A stretch of DNA of 64,000 nucleotides, taken from assembly GCF_000716335.1 (NCBI RefSeq), contig NZ_KL591002.1, positions 665,439 to 729,438 of the forward strand. The letters are read 5' to 3'. The position numbers were made by a program, and so were the translations under genes. The notes beneath the pieces were generated by a model that did no database searches, was not told where the DNA came from, and saw only the letters and a program-made list of their open reading frames with translations. Shown one piece after another: positions 10,413 to 19,371 of the stretch. The stretch is from Streptomyces sp. NRRL S-118. Its GTDB lineage: Bacteria > Actinomycetota > Actinomycetes > Streptomycetales > Streptomycetaceae. The first letter of the stretch is position 1, and each line of letters starts with the position of its first letter.

Positions 10413-11345
10413 TCACCTGCTCCGGCTCGCCGCGAGCACCACGCCGCCCAGGATCAGCGCCATGCACACCACCTGCAGCGCCCCCATCGCCTCGTCGATC
10501 AGCAGCCACGACAGCAGCGCCACGCACACCGGCTGGAGGTAGTACACGGCTCCCGCCCGCGCCGCGCCGATCAGGGAGACGGCCTTGTTCCAGGCGAAGA
10601 AAGCGAGCGCCGAGGAGAAGACCCCGACGTACACCAGCGGCGCCACCGTGCCCGCCGCCACCTCGAAGCCGCCCTGCACCACGAGACTGATGCCGTACGC
10701 CGGCAGCAGCATCACCGCCCCCAGCACGAAGGTCGCCAGGAGGAAGGCCGGCCCGCCGAGTTCCACGGGCCGCCGCTTGAGCAGGGCGCTGTACGAGGCG
10801 AAGCACACGGCCGCCGCCACGATCCAGAGGTCGCCGGCGGCGAAGTCCGTCCCCGGGGAGCCCCTGCCGACCAGCAGCACGACTCCGGCGCAGGCGATCA
10901 GCATGCCGGCCGCCCGGCGCGGGCCGAGCCGGGCGCCGCCGAGGCGCTCGTACACCGCCATCAGGACCGGGGAGGCCGCCATGACCATGCCCATGGTGCC
11001 CGCGGAGGTGGTCGTGCCGGCCTGGTTGACGAGGGTGTTGTAGACGGTGACGCCGAGCAGCGCGGCGAGGGACACGAAGCCGAAATGCCGGCGCAGGGCG
11101 CGGCGCTGGCGCCAGGCGGCGCCGGCGGCGAAGGGTGCGACGGCGAGGACGGCGACGATCCAGCGCCAGAAGGCGGCCTGGACGGGCGGCACGGAGTCGT
11201 GCAGGGCCCGGGAGGTGACGAAGCTGCCGGACCAGACGAGCGTCGCGACGGCCGCGAGGAGGAGGCCGAGGCCGGGCACCAGTCCCCGCCTCTTCGCGAT
11301 CGCCGTCCTCTCGGGGTCGATCCGGACACGGGCCACAACTGCCAC
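10413..11345 (-). CDS. EamA/DMT superfamily exporter (downstream copy)
   Basis: 310 residues with about ten hydrophobic segments arranged as two EamA repeats, as in the drug/metabolite transporter superfamily. Family features include LVWSGSF in helix 1 and the second repeat near ASYSALL and FFAWNKAV. It probably exports a small metabolite or drug through the cytoplasmic membrane. The GTG start at 11345 has GGAGGG a few bases upstream. It lies 50 bases behind a second EamA gene on the same strand and is probably co-transcribed with it under the divergent MarR regulator. The substrate cannot be read from the sequence. Confidence 0.9.
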   Translation of the reverse strand: MAVVARVRIDPERTAIAKRRGLVPGLGLLLAAVATLVWSGSFVTSRALHDSVPPVQAAFWRWIVAVLAVAPFAAGAAWRQRRALRRHFGFVSLAALLGVTVYNTLVNQAGTTTSAGTMGMVMAASPVLMAVYERLGGARLGPRRAAGMLIACAGVVLLVGRGSPGTDFAAGDLWIVAAAVCFASYSALLKRRPVELGGPAFLLATFVLGAVMLLPAYGISLVVQGGFEVAAGTVAPLVYVGVFSSALAFFAWNKAVSLIGAARAGAVYYLQPVCVALLSWLLIDEAMGALQVVCMALILGGVVLAASRSR

Positions 11346-11395
11346 GGGAGTCCCTCCTGCGTACGCGCTCTCCGGCGCGTTCCGTGCGGTCGCCC

Positions 11396-12331
11396 CTACC
11401 GTCGCACCGGCGCTCCGTCCAGGTCCATCGAAACTTCCTGAGCCTTCCTTTCAGTGGAGCTGAACGTTCGCGGACGAGGATCCGGGGACCGCTGTCCGGC
11501 GAGCGTCGCCCCGAAGGCGAGGGCCATACCGAGCAGCTGCACCGGGCCCAGCGCCTGACCGAGCAGGACCCACCCGAGGACGGCCGCCGTGAGGGGCGAG
11601 AGCGGGCCGAGGAGCGTCACGGCGGTCGCCGTCAGCCGCTCGATACCGCGGAACCACAACCAGTACGCGACGGCCGTGTTGGCGAGCGCGAGGTAGGCGT
11701 ACCCGGCAGCACCCCGCGCGTCGAGAGCCGGCGGCGCGCCCTCCACCAGCAGGGCGACGGGGGCGATCAGCAGCCCGCCGGCGCTCAGTTGCCAGCCGGT
11801 CATGGCGAGCGGCCCGACCCCGCGGGGGCGGCCCCACCGCTTGGTCAGCACCGTGCCCGCCGACATCGACGCGGCGGAGGCGAGTCCCGCGAGCACCCCG
11901 ACGAGATCGAAGGCGGCCCCGGCCTTCAGGACCACGAGGCTCACGCCGAACGCGGCGGCGACGGCAGCGAGCAGCGAGCGCACGGTGGGCCGCTCGCCCA
12001 GCAGGAGCGCGGCGAGTCCGACGACGAAGAGCGGGCCGACCGAGCCGACGACGGCCGCGACCCCGCCAGGAAGGCGGTAGGCGGCGAGGAACAGCAGCGG
12101 GAAGAACGCCCCGATGTTCAGGGCCCCCAGCGCCGCCGATTTCCACCACCAGGCTCCGCGCGGCAGCTTCCGGGTGATGGCAAGCAGGGCCAGACCGGCG
12201 GGCAGTGCCCGCATCAGCCCGGTGAACAAGGGCCGGTCGGGCGGCAGCAGCTCGGTGGCGACGACATAGGTGGACCCCCAGGAGACGGGAGCCAGCGCGG
12301 TCAGCGTGACGACGGCGGCCTTGCGGGACAT
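11396..12331 (-). CDS. EamA/DMT superfamily exporter (upstream copy)
   Basis: 311 residues, ten predicted membrane helices in two EamA repeats. The start MSRKAAVVTLTALAPVSWGSTY and the GIERLTATAVTLLGPL segment are typical of DMT exporters. A charged tail of about 30 residues follows the last helix. It is the first gene of a two-transporter unit facing a MarR regulator across a spacer with a 26-bp palindrome, the usual layout of a MarR-controlled efflux system. GGAGGG lies upstream of the ATG. The substrate is unknown. Confidence 0.92.
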   Translation of the reverse strand: MSRKAAVVTLTALAPVSWGSTYVVATELLPPDRPLFTGLMRALPAGLALLAITRKLPRGAWWWKSAALGALNIGAFFPLLFLAAYRLPGGVAAVVGSVGPLFVVGLAALLLGERPTVRSLLAAVAAAFGVSLVVLKAGAAFDLVGVLAGLASAASMSAGTVLTKRWGRPRGVGPLAMTGWQLSAGGLLIAPVALLVEGAPPALDARGAAGYAYLALANTAVAYWLWFRGIERLTATAVTLLGPLSPLTAAVLGWVLLGQALGPVQLLGMALAFGATLAGQRSPDPRPRTFSSTERKAQEVSMDLDGAPVRR

Positions 12332-12360
12332 CGGTGTTCCCCCTCCATTTAGCTCAGCAA

Positions 12361-12396
12361 TAAGTAGCTTAGCGCTAAGCTACTTACTTGCAAGTA
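12361..12396. promoter_or_regulatory. MarR operator: 26-bp perfect palindrome plus adjoining 12-bp palindrome
   Basis: Bases 12361-12386 read the same on both strands (half-site TAAGTAGCTTAGC). It overlaps a second perfect palindrome at 12385-12396 (half TACTTG). The block is A/T-rich in a GC-rich chromosome and lies between the divergent EamA and MarR genes, about 30 bases from the EamA start and 43-52 bases from the MarR start, so it can block both promoters. Confidence 0.85.
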
Positions 12397-12438
12397 TCTT
12401 TCTTGCTCCTCCCCGATCGGTGAAGGGAGACTGCGGCC

Positions 12439-12996
12439 ATGACCTCGACACCCCGCCCCGCGCCCCGTCCCCGGGAACAGGACCCGGCCGCACCGGACCC
12501 GGTCACCCCCGACCCGGTCGACGCGATCACCGCACAGTGGGCGGTGGTACGCCCGGACCTCGACACCCTCCCGATGGCCGTCTTCGGGCGCATCTACCGG
12601 CTCGGTCACGCGATGGCGACCCGTACGGACAAGGCGTACGCGCCCCACGGCGTCGCTCGTGGCGAGTTCGACGTCCTGGCGACGCTGCGGCGCTCGGGAG
12701 AGCCGTACACGCTCTCCCCGCGGGAGCTGTCGGCGACGCTGATGCTGACGACCGGCGGCATGACGGGCCGTCTGGACAAGCTGGAGCGGGCCGGGTTGCT
12801 GGTCCGCAGCCCCGACCCCCACGACCGGCGCGGCCTGCGGGTGACGCTCACGGAGCGGGGCCGCGAGCTGGTGGACGAGGCCGTGGCGGCCGGGCTCGCG
12901 GTCCAGCGGGCGGCCCTGGAAGCGGCCCTGGACGAGACCGAGGCGCAGCAGTTGTCGGCGCTGCTGCGCAAGCTCCTCGCGGCCACGGGCGCGTAG
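12439..12996 (+). CDS. MarR family transcriptional regulator
   Basis: 185 residues. A Pro-rich leader of about 30 residues is followed by the MarR winged helix: GEFDVLATLRRSG, SPRELSATLMLTTGGMTGRLDKLERAGL, and the wing with DPHDRRGLRVTLTERGREL. ATG at 12439 is preceded by AAGGGAG with about 9 bases spacing. It probably represses its own gene and the divergent EamA exporters through the palindrome between them, and is released by a phenolic or drug-like ligand. Confidence 0.92.
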   Translation: MTSTPRPAPRPREQDPAAPDPVTPDPVDAITAQWAVVRPDLDTLPMAVFGRIYRLGHAMATRTDKAYAPHGVARGEFDVLATLRRSGEPYTLSPRELSATLMLTTGGMTGRLDKLERAGLLVRSPDPHDRRGLRVTLTERGRELVDEAVAAGLAVQRAALEAALDETEAQQLSALLRKLLAATGA

Positions 12997-13079
12997 CGCC
13001 CGGCCCCTGACTCCCGGCCCCCTGGCGCCCGGCATGCGGCACGCGGATCGGCCCGGACGCGGCGAGGGGCGGAACGCAC

Positions 13080-13119
13080 GTAGGCGCCACACAGCGGCAT
13101 CCCGCTGTGCAGCGCCTAC
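13080..13119. terminator. Bidirectional terminator between marR and the small membrane gene
   Basis: An extended hairpin: outer stem GTAGGCGC/GCGCCTAC, a CA/CA internal mismatch, inner stem CACAGCGG/CCGCTGTG and a CATC loop. It lies between convergent genes. Confidence 0.8.
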
Positions 13120-13141
13120 GGAAGAGAAGGCGGCGTGGTCC

Positions 13142-13372
13142 CTAGCTCTGCTTCCTGGACTTGTCGAGCACCATCACCAGCCCGGCGATGACCAGGAACA
13201 GCAGGATGGGGGCACCGACGAACAGGCCCAGCGTCTCGGCCACGCTCAGGCCGCTGCCCGGGTCGTCGCCGTCGTCCCGGACGAGTGCGAGCGCGGGGGA
13301 CGACATGAGCAGCATCATCAGCGTCGTACCGGCCGCGACGGCGCCGGCGCGCAGGGCGTTCTTCTTGTCCAC
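13142..13372 (-). CDS. Small membrane protein of unknown function
   Basis: 76 residues with a GTG start. An N-terminal hydrophobic segment (about residues 9-30, MMLLMSSPALA, possible signal peptide) is followed by an acidic loop (RDDGDDPGSG) and a second membrane helix (about residues 47-69), ending in a basic tail KSRKQS. The topology suggests a secreted or membrane-inserted small protein with its tail in the cytoplasm. No function is recognised. It ends at a shared terminator and is separated from malQ by 20 bases, so it may be co-transcribed with malQ. Confidence 0.7.
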   Translation of the reverse strand: MDKKNALRAGAVAAGTTLMMLLMSSPALALVRDDGDDPGSGLSVAETLGLFVGAPILLFLVIAGLVMVLDKSRKQS

Positions 13373-13392
13373 GGTGCAAACCTAGCGAACGC

Positions 13393-15531
13393 CTAAGGAC
13401 GCCGCGCGCCCGGGGGTCCCATAGGGGGCTCCGCATCCGGTTCCGCCGCCGGCTCCGGGGGCGCCGCGGGCGCGCGCAGCTCCGCCATCAGGGCGTGCAG
13501 CCGGGGCGAGGCGGCCAGCTCCTCCAGGCTGACCGGCCGGCCCTCGGCGTCGGCGATGGGCAGCCGCCAGTTCGGGTACTGGTCCCAGGTCCCGGGCAGG
13601 TTCTGCGGGCGCCGGTCGCCCACCGCGTCGGGCAGCCACACCCCGGCCATCCGCGCGGGCGTGCGCCGCAGGAAGCGGTAGAAGGCGCGGATCTCCGCCT
13701 CCTCGTCGCGCGGGCCTCCGACCGGGAGGAGCCGCAGTTCCTCCAGGTAGGCCAGCCACTCGGCGGCGTCCCTCGCGTCCTCGGCCCGCTCCTGCTCCAG
13801 CGGCCCGGTGAGCAGGCCCAGCCGGTGGCGCAGCTCCACGTGCTCCCCGGTCAGGCGGGCGGCCGTGGACGGCAGGTCGTGGGTCGTGGCGGTGGCCACG
13901 CAGTCCGCGCGCCAGCTCTCCGGGGGCAGCGGCCTGCGGTCGCCCTCCCAGTCGCGTTCGAACCACAGCACGGACGTGCCGAGGACGCCGCGGCGCTGCA
14001 GGGCCTCCCGGACGCCGGGCTCCACCGTCCCGAGGTCCTCGCCGATCACCACGGCGCCGGCGCGGTGCGCCTCCAGGGCGAGGACGGCGAGCATGGCGTC
14101 GGCGTCGTACCGGACGTACGTGCCCTCGGTGGGCTCGCGGCCCTCGGGCACCCACCACAGCCGGAACAGGCCCATCACATGGTCGATGCGCAGGGCGCCC
14201 GCGTGCCGCAACAGCCCGCGCAGCAGGTCCCGGTAGGGCGTGTAGCCGGAGGCGGCGAGCGCGTCGGGACGCCAGGGCGGCAGGCCCCAGTCCTGGCCGC
14301 GCGCGTTGAAGGCGTCCGGCGGGGCGCCCACCGACATGCCGGCGGCGAACGCGTCCGCCTGCGCCCAGGCGTCGGCGCCGTCCGGGTGCACGCCGACCGC
14401 GAGGTCGTGGACGATCCCGACGTCCATGCCCGCTTCCCGGGCGGCCCGCGCGGCGGCGCCGAGCTGTTCGTCGGTGAGCCAGGCGAGCCGGCAGTGGAAG
14501 TCGATCCGGTCGGCGAGCTCCTCCCGCTCCCGCGCGGTGGCGGCGGACCGCGGGTCGCGCAGGTCGGCCGGCCACTGGGACCGGTCGGAACCGTACCGCT
14601 CGACCAGCGCGCACCAGGTGGCGTGGTCCTCCAGCGCCTGCCCCTGCGCGGCCCGGAAGCCTCGCAGGGAGGCGTGGCGGCCGGGGCCGAGCGGCACGGC
14701 GCACAGCAGCTCCAGGGCCCGGCGCTTGAGCACCCACACCGCGTCCCGGTCGATCAGCTCGCCCTTGCGGAGCACCTTCTCGCGCAGCTCGCCGGCGCGG
14801 GCGACGAGCGCGTCGAGCTCGGCGCGGTCCTCGGCCGTCAGGTGGGCGGACGCGTACGCGTACTCGGGGACGTCCTCGACGCGCAGGTGTACCGGGTCGG
14901 GGAAGCGCCGTGAGGAGGGCCGGTACGGGGAAGGGTCGGTGGGCGTGCCCGGCACGGCCGCGTGCAGCGGGTTGACCTGCACGAAGCCGGCGCCGAGCGC
15001 CCGCCCGGCCCAGTCCGCCAGCTCGCGCAGGTCGCCCAGGTCGCCCATGCCCCAGGAGCGCGAGGACAGCAGCGAGTACAGCTGCACCAGCAGGCCGTAG
15101 CCGCGGGCGGGGGGCTGCGGCACGCGGGCGGGGGCCACGACGAGCGTGCAGTGCGCGGTGCGGCCGTCGCCCGCGCGCGCCTGAAGCCGGTGGACCCCGA
15201 GCGGCAGCGCCGCCCAGTCGCCCGGCTCCCGGGTGACGCCGTCCTCGGTGGTGAGCCGCAGGGCGGTGCCCGGCGGGAGCGTCACGAGGGGGCGTGGCAG
15301 GCGTGGTGCGACGTCCTTCCACAGCACCAGCGTCGGCGGGAGCAGCCGCCGTGCGCACGTCTCCTCGACGGCCGCCAGGGAGACGCGGATCGCCTCCGGG
15401 GTGGCGGCATCGACGTCCAGGGCGGCGAGGACCTCGACCACCGTGGCGTCGGGGACCGGGACGGTGACGCCCGCGGACGGGGAGTACGCGGTGGCGACAC
15501 CGTGCAGCGCGGCGAGCCGGGCAAGGGTCAT
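13393..15531 (-). CDS. malQ: 4-alpha-glucanotransferase (amylomaltase, GH77)
   Basis: 712 residues. It transfers alpha-1,4-glucan segments between maltodextrins in the cytoplasm. GH77 catalytic regions are visible: nucleophile Asp in LRIDHVMGLFRLW, acid/base Glu in VIGEDLGTV, and the third acid in TTHDLPS; SSRSWGMGDLGDL and NPLHA belong to the substrate-binding face. The N-terminal 150 residues form the extra beta domain seen in actinobacterial and E. coli-type MalQ. GGAG precedes the ATG at 15531. The start codon abuts the stop of a short upstream ORF (TGAATG), suggesting translational coupling. The last 30 residues are Pro/Glu-rich. Confidence 0.95.
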   Translation of the reverse strand: MTLARLAALHGVATAYSPSAGVTVPVPDATVVEVLAALDVDAATPEAIRVSLAAVEETCARRLLPPTLVLWKDVAPRLPRPLVTLPPGTALRLTTEDGVTREPGDWAALPLGVHRLQARAGDGRTAHCTLVVAPARVPQPPARGYGLLVQLYSLLSSRSWGMGDLGDLRELADWAGRALGAGFVQVNPLHAAVPGTPTDPSPYRPSSRRFPDPVHLRVEDVPEYAYASAHLTAEDRAELDALVARAGELREKVLRKGELIDRDAVWVLKRRALELLCAVPLGPGRHASLRGFRAAQGQALEDHATWCALVERYGSDRSQWPADLRDPRSAATAREREELADRIDFHCRLAWLTDEQLGAAARAAREAGMDVGIVHDLAVGVHPDGADAWAQADAFAAGMSVGAPPDAFNARGQDWGLPPWRPDALAASGYTPYRDLLRGLLRHAGALRIDHVMGLFRLWWVPEGREPTEGTYVRYDADAMLAVLALEAHRAGAVVIGEDLGTVEPGVREALQRRGVLGTSVLWFERDWEGDRRPLPPESWRADCVATATTHDLPSTAARLTGEHVELRHRLGLLTGPLEQERAEDARDAAEWLAYLEELRLLPVGGPRDEEAEIRAFYRFLRRTPARMAGVWLPDAVGDRRPQNLPGTWDQYPNWRLPIADAEGRPVSLEELAASPRLHALMAELRAPAAPPEPAAEPDAEPPMGPPGARRP

Positions 15532-15819
15532 TCAGGCTCCTGGGGACTCCGGTCCGCCGGCCGTGCGGTGCGCGGTCGGCTCGCTGGTGAGGGGGGTGAA
15601 GTCGGTGAGGGCGGGTTCGCTGGTCAGCGGGGTGGCGTCGGCGAGCGGCGGCTCGCTGGTGAGGGGCGTGGAGCCGGCGAACGGCGGCTCGCTCATGAGG
15701 GGACCGGCGGGGGCGGGTGCCGGGCCCGGGACCTGTTTGGAGAGGGCGGACATCAGGAGCTGGGCGGATGCGGCCACGGTGGCCTCCTCGGGGGTGCGGG
15801 CGGTGCCGGTATGGGGCAC
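15532..15819 (-). CDS. Small repetitive ORF immediately upstream of malQ
   Basis: 95 residues from a GTG with no strong ribosome site. After an N-terminal segment (EEATVAASAQLLMSALSKQV) the sequence is an imperfect repeat of about 14-15 residues around LTSEPPLADATP, four copies, low in charge and likely disordered. Its TGA is directly followed by the malQ ATG. Function is not recognised. The conserved-looking junction and G/C third positions favour a real gene, but the repeat could also inflate an open frame by chance. Confidence 0.45.
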   Translation of the reverse strand: MPHTGTARTPEEATVAASAQLLMSALSKQVPGPAPAPAGPLMSEPPFAGSTPLTSEPPLADATPLTSEPALTDFTPLTSEPTAHRTAGGPESPGA

Positions 15820-16060
15820 CGCTGAACAGGGGACACAGCAGCCCTACCCAGCGCACGCCGACGCATCCGCCCTACGTGGCGTGCGTCACAGGGCCCCCCG
15901 GGGGCGGGAGTTGGGCCACGGCTCCTACCCCGGTAGGCAAATACGACACAACGGCCACGCACATTGACACCTCCAGCGAGGGGGTGGTGGGCTCGAAACC
16001 GTCCGGTCCAGCCACCGGCAAAGCTACTCGCGGAACGACGAAGGACGAGGGGAGACGCGC

Positions 16061-19039
16061 GTGCAGTTCGGGCGCAGGAAGCGGACCGCCACCGCCGTCG
16101 CGGTCGCCGTGATCGGTGGCCTGCTGGGCGGCGCCCCGGGTGCGCTCGCCGCTCCCGGCAACCCCGGCTCCCCCTCCACCGCCGTGCCCGACCCCGGCCG
16201 CGACGCCGCGCCGCTGCCCGCCGTGTGGCCGCGCCCCCAGTCCCTGCGTCCGGCGGGGGCCGCGATACCGCTCGGCGCGGACGTGACCGTCGTCGCGGGC
16301 GAGGGCTCCGATCCGTACGCCGTGCGCGCCGTCGAGGACGTGCTGCGCGGGGCGGGCGTGCGCACGGTCCACACCGGGCCGGGCGTCACCGGCCGCGGAC
16401 CGGTTGTGCTGATGGGCGGACCCGGCGCGCAGAACGCGCTGCGCGCTCTGCGGGCGCCCGAACGCGCCGATCTGCCGTCCGGCGGCTACCGCATCGCGAC
16501 CGGCCGGTACGCCGACCGGGACACCGTCGCCGTGGACGGCGTCGGCGAGGACGGCCTCTTCCACGCCGTGCAGACGCTGCGCCAGCTCATAACGGCGACC
16601 GCGGGAGGCGGCAAGGCCGTGCCGGGCGTCGTCGTACGCGACTGGCCGGGCACCGCCGTACGCGGCATGGCGGAAGGTTTCTACGGACAGCCCTGGAGCC
16701 ACGCGCAGCGCCTCGCGCAACTCGACTTCATGGGCCGCACCAAGCAGAACCGGTACCTCTACGCGCCCGGTGACGACCCGTACCGCCAGGCTCAGTGGCG
16801 TGACGCCTACCCGGCGGCGCAGCGCACCGAGTTCCGCGAGCTCGCCGAGCGCGCCCGGCGCAACCACGTGACGCTCGCCTGGGCGGTGGCGCCCGCGCAG
16901 TCGATGTGCCTGGCCTCGGAGGACGACGTCAAGGCGCTCAAGCGCAAGGTCGACGCGATGTACGCGCTCGGGGTGCGCGCCTTCCAGCTGCAGTTCCAGG
17001 ACGCCAGCTACGACGAGTGGCACTGCTCCCGGGACGCCGACACCTTCGGCTCCGGCCCCGCGTCCGCCGCCCGGGCGCACGCGCGCGTGGCGACCGGACT
17101 GGCGCGCCACCTCGCCGACCGGCACCCGGACGCCGAGCCGCTGTCGCTGATGCCGACCGAGTACTACCAGGACGGGGCCACCGAGTACCGTTCGGCGCTC
17201 GCCGCCGAGCTGGACCCGCGCGTGCAGGTCGCGTGGACGGGTGTCGGGGTGGTGCCGCGCACGATCACCGGCCGTGAACTGGCCGGTGCGCGCGACGCGT
17301 TCAAGCAGCACCCGCTCGTCACCATGGACAACTACCCGGTCAACGACTACGCGCAGGACCGTATCTTCCTCGGCCCGTACACCGGCCGGGAGCCGGCTGT
17401 CGCGGCCGGGTCGGCGGTGCTGCTGGCCAACGCCATGGAGCAGGCCGCCGCTTCCCGCATCCCGCTCTTCACCGCCGCCGACTTCGCCTGGAACCCCAAG
17501 GGCTACCGCGCCCAGGAATCGTGGCGGGCGGCGATCGACGACCTGGCGGGCGGTGACGCGCACACCCGCGAGGCGCTCGCCGCTCTCGCCGGGAACGACG
17601 CCTCCTCCATCCTCAGCCCGGAGGAGTCCGCCTACCTGCGCCCCCTGCTCGGTGCCTTCTGGCGTACGCGCGCCACACCGGACGCGGCGGCCCGGGACCG
17701 GGCGGCCCGGGAGCTGCGCGCCGCCTTCACGGTGATGCGCGAGGCCCCGCAGCGGCTGGCCGGCGCGGCGGAGGGCCGGCTGGACGACGAGGTGCGGCCC
17801 TGGCTGGAGCAGCTCGCGCGGTACGGCCGCGCCGGAGAGGCCGCCGTGGACATGCTCCAGGCCCAGTCGCGGGGCGACGGCGCGGCCGCGTGGCGCGCGT
17901 CCCTGGAGCTGGAGCCGCTGCGTACCGCGCTGCGGGCCGGCTCCGTGAAGGTCGGCCGCGGCGTGCTGGACCCGTTCCTGGAACGGGCCGTCACGGAGGG
18001 GGCGGCGTGGACGGGCGCGTCACGCGACGCGGGCACCGCCCGGCGCGGGCCGACGGCGTACACGGTGCACCTGGACCGGCCGCGGTCCCTGGAGGCGGTG
18101 ACCGCGATGGCGGTGCCGGCGGCGGCGGGCGGTCCGGCGGACGGCCCGGCGACCGGGGCGGCGGACGGCGGCGTCGAGGTGCACGTACCGGGTGAGGGCT
18201 GGCGGCGCCTGGGCGCCCTGTCGCCGACGGGCTGGACGCAGGCCGCGGCGCGGGGCCTGCGCGCGGACGCCGTCCGCGTCACCTGGACCGGCGCCCCGGT
18301 GGACGTCCGGGCCCTGGTGCCGTGGTTCGCCGACGAGCCGCAGGCCCGGCTGGAGCTCGGACGCACGGAGACGGACGCGGTGATCGGCGGCGCCCCGCAG
18401 CGGGTGGACGTCGTGCTGTCCGCGCAGCGCCCGGGCGAGGTGCGCGGCGCGCTCACGGCCAGGGCGCCCAAGGGCCTGAAGGTCACCGTCCCGAAGCGGA
18501 CGACCGTCCCGCGCGGCACGGCGGCCACCGTGCCGGTCGCGATCACCGTCCCGAAGGACACACCCGCGGGCGAGTACCGCGTAACGGTGTCCTTCGCCGG
18601 CGAGGAGCGCACCCTGACCGTGCGCGCCTACCCGGCGACCGCCGGCCCCGACCTGGCCCGTACGGCGACGGCGTCGTCCTCCGGCGACGAGACCCCCGAC
18701 TTCCCGGCGGCGGCCGCGAACGACGGCGACCCGGGGACCCGCTGGTCGTCGCCCGCGGAGGACGGCGCCTGGTGGCAGGCGGAGCTGCCGCGGCCCGTCC
18801 GCCTCGGCCAGGTGGTGCTGCACTGGCAGGACGCGTACGCGGCGAAGTACCGCATCCAGGTGTCGGCGGACGGCCGCACCTGGCGCACGGCGGCGACCGT
18901 CCGGGACGGCAAGGGGGGCCGCGAGACGGTCCGCATGGACGCCCCGGGCACCCGGTTCCTGCGCGTGCAGGGGGACGAGCGCGCGACGCGGTTCGGCATC
19001 TCGCTCTTCGGGGTGGAGGCGTACGCGGTCACGCCGTAG
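16061..19039 (+). CDS. Secreted GH84-type beta-N-acetylhexosaminidase with NEW3-like and F5/8 C domains
   Basis: 992 residues. The signal peptide (residues 1-30) ends near GALA. Next come a GH20b-like N-domain (about 45-170), a GH84 barrel (about 180-460; RGMAEGFYGQPWSH, DNYPVND, TAADFAWNP), a helical region, an NEW3-like beta domain (about 785-860) and a discoidin/F5-8 C module (about 865-990). It probably releases N-acetylglucosamine from glycans outside the cell. The catalytic strand reads LQFQDASYDEW, so the usual Asp-Asp pair appears as Gln313-Asp314. GTG at 16061 follows AGGGGAG. The 241 bases upstream (15820-16060) show no gene; a promoter is expected there but not identified. Confidence 0.88.
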   Translation: MQFGRRKRTATAVAVAVIGGLLGGAPGALAAPGNPGSPSTAVPDPGRDAAPLPAVWPRPQSLRPAGAAIPLGADVTVVAGEGSDPYAVRAVEDVLRGAGVRTVHTGPGVTGRGPVVLMGGPGAQNALRALRAPERADLPSGGYRIATGRYADRDTVAVDGVGEDGLFHAVQTLRQLITATAGGGKAVPGVVVRDWPGTAVRGMAEGFYGQPWSHAQRLAQLDFMGRTKQNRYLYAPGDDPYRQAQWRDAYPAAQRTEFRELAERARRNHVTLAWAVAPAQSMCLASEDDVKALKRKVDAMYALGVRAFQLQFQDASYDEWHCSRDADTFGSGPASAARAHARVATGLARHLADRHPDAEPLSLMPTEYYQDGATEYRSALAAELDPRVQVAWTGVGVVPRTITGRELAGARDAFKQHPLVTMDNYPVNDYAQDRIFLGPYTGREPAVAAGSAVLLANAMEQAAASRIPLFTAADFAWNPKGYRAQESWRAAIDDLAGGDAHTREALAALAGNDASSILSPEESAYLRPLLGAFWRTRATPDAAARDRAARELRAAFTVMREAPQRLAGAAEGRLDDEVRPWLEQLARYGRAGEAAVDMLQAQSRGDGAAAWRASLELEPLRTALRAGSVKVGRGVLDPFLERAVTEGAAWTGASRDAGTARRGPTAYTVHLDRPRSLEAVTAMAVPAAAGGPADGPATGAADGGVEVHVPGEGWRRLGALSPTGWTQAAARGLRADAVRVTWTGAPVDVRALVPWFADEPQARLELGRTETDAVIGGAPQRVDVVLSAQRPGEVRGALTARAPKGLKVTVPKRTTVPRGTAATVPVAITVPKDTPAGEYRVTVSFAGEERTLTVRAYPATAGPDLARTATASSSGDETPDFPAAAANDGDPGTRWSSPAEDGAWWQAELPRPVRLGQVVLHWQDAYAAKYRIQVSADGRTWRTAATVRDGKGGRETVRMDAPGTRFLRVQGDERATRFGISLFGVEAYAVTP

Positions 19040-19129
19040 GCGTCCGCCCGCGCCGGGGCCCGGAGCGGCGCGGACGCCGGGGCGGCACGCGGCCCGGACG
19101 CGTCACCGGGCACGGAGGCCCGGCAGCGG

Positions 19130-19290
19130 ACACGGACCGCGGCACGGGTCACGGGCAACGGCACGGTTCACGGACCCCGGCCCCCGTGCCACGGGCGCAC
19201 CGGCCACGGCACGGGTCACGGACTGCGGACCGCGGCACGGGTCACGGACCACGGGCGACGACACGGGTCACAGGTCACGGACCGCCGCCC
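19130..19290. repeat. Degenerate GGCACGGGTCACGGAC repeat in an intergenic spacer
   Basis: The 332 bases between the GH84 gene and the HNH gene (19040-19371) hold no gene. Five or six variants of GGCACGGGTCACGGAC occur at irregular 20-50-base spacing. They resemble the other low-complexity intergenic blocks here (6711-6841, 10138-10409) in being G/C-rich and non-coding. Confidence 0.6.
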
Positions 19291-19309
19291 GCGGGGTCAC
19301 GCAGGGTTC

Positions 19310-19350
19310 CGTTGCCCGGGGCCCCGGGGCAACGGGATCCCGGGGCAACG
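19310..19350 (-). terminator. Probable terminator after the HNH endonuclease gene
   Basis: GTTGCCC (19311-19317) pairs with GGGCAAC (19327-19333), and CGGGGCAAC recurs at 19341-19349, giving overlapping strong hairpins just past the stop of the minus-strand gene. Confidence 0.5.
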
Positions 19351-19371
19351 CAAAGGCCCGGACCGTGGGCA

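Noticed and set aside
15960..16030. tRNA-like stretch with GGGCTCGAAACC before the GH84 gene
   Set aside because: No cloverleaf could be built on either strand; acceptor and anticodon stems do not pair.
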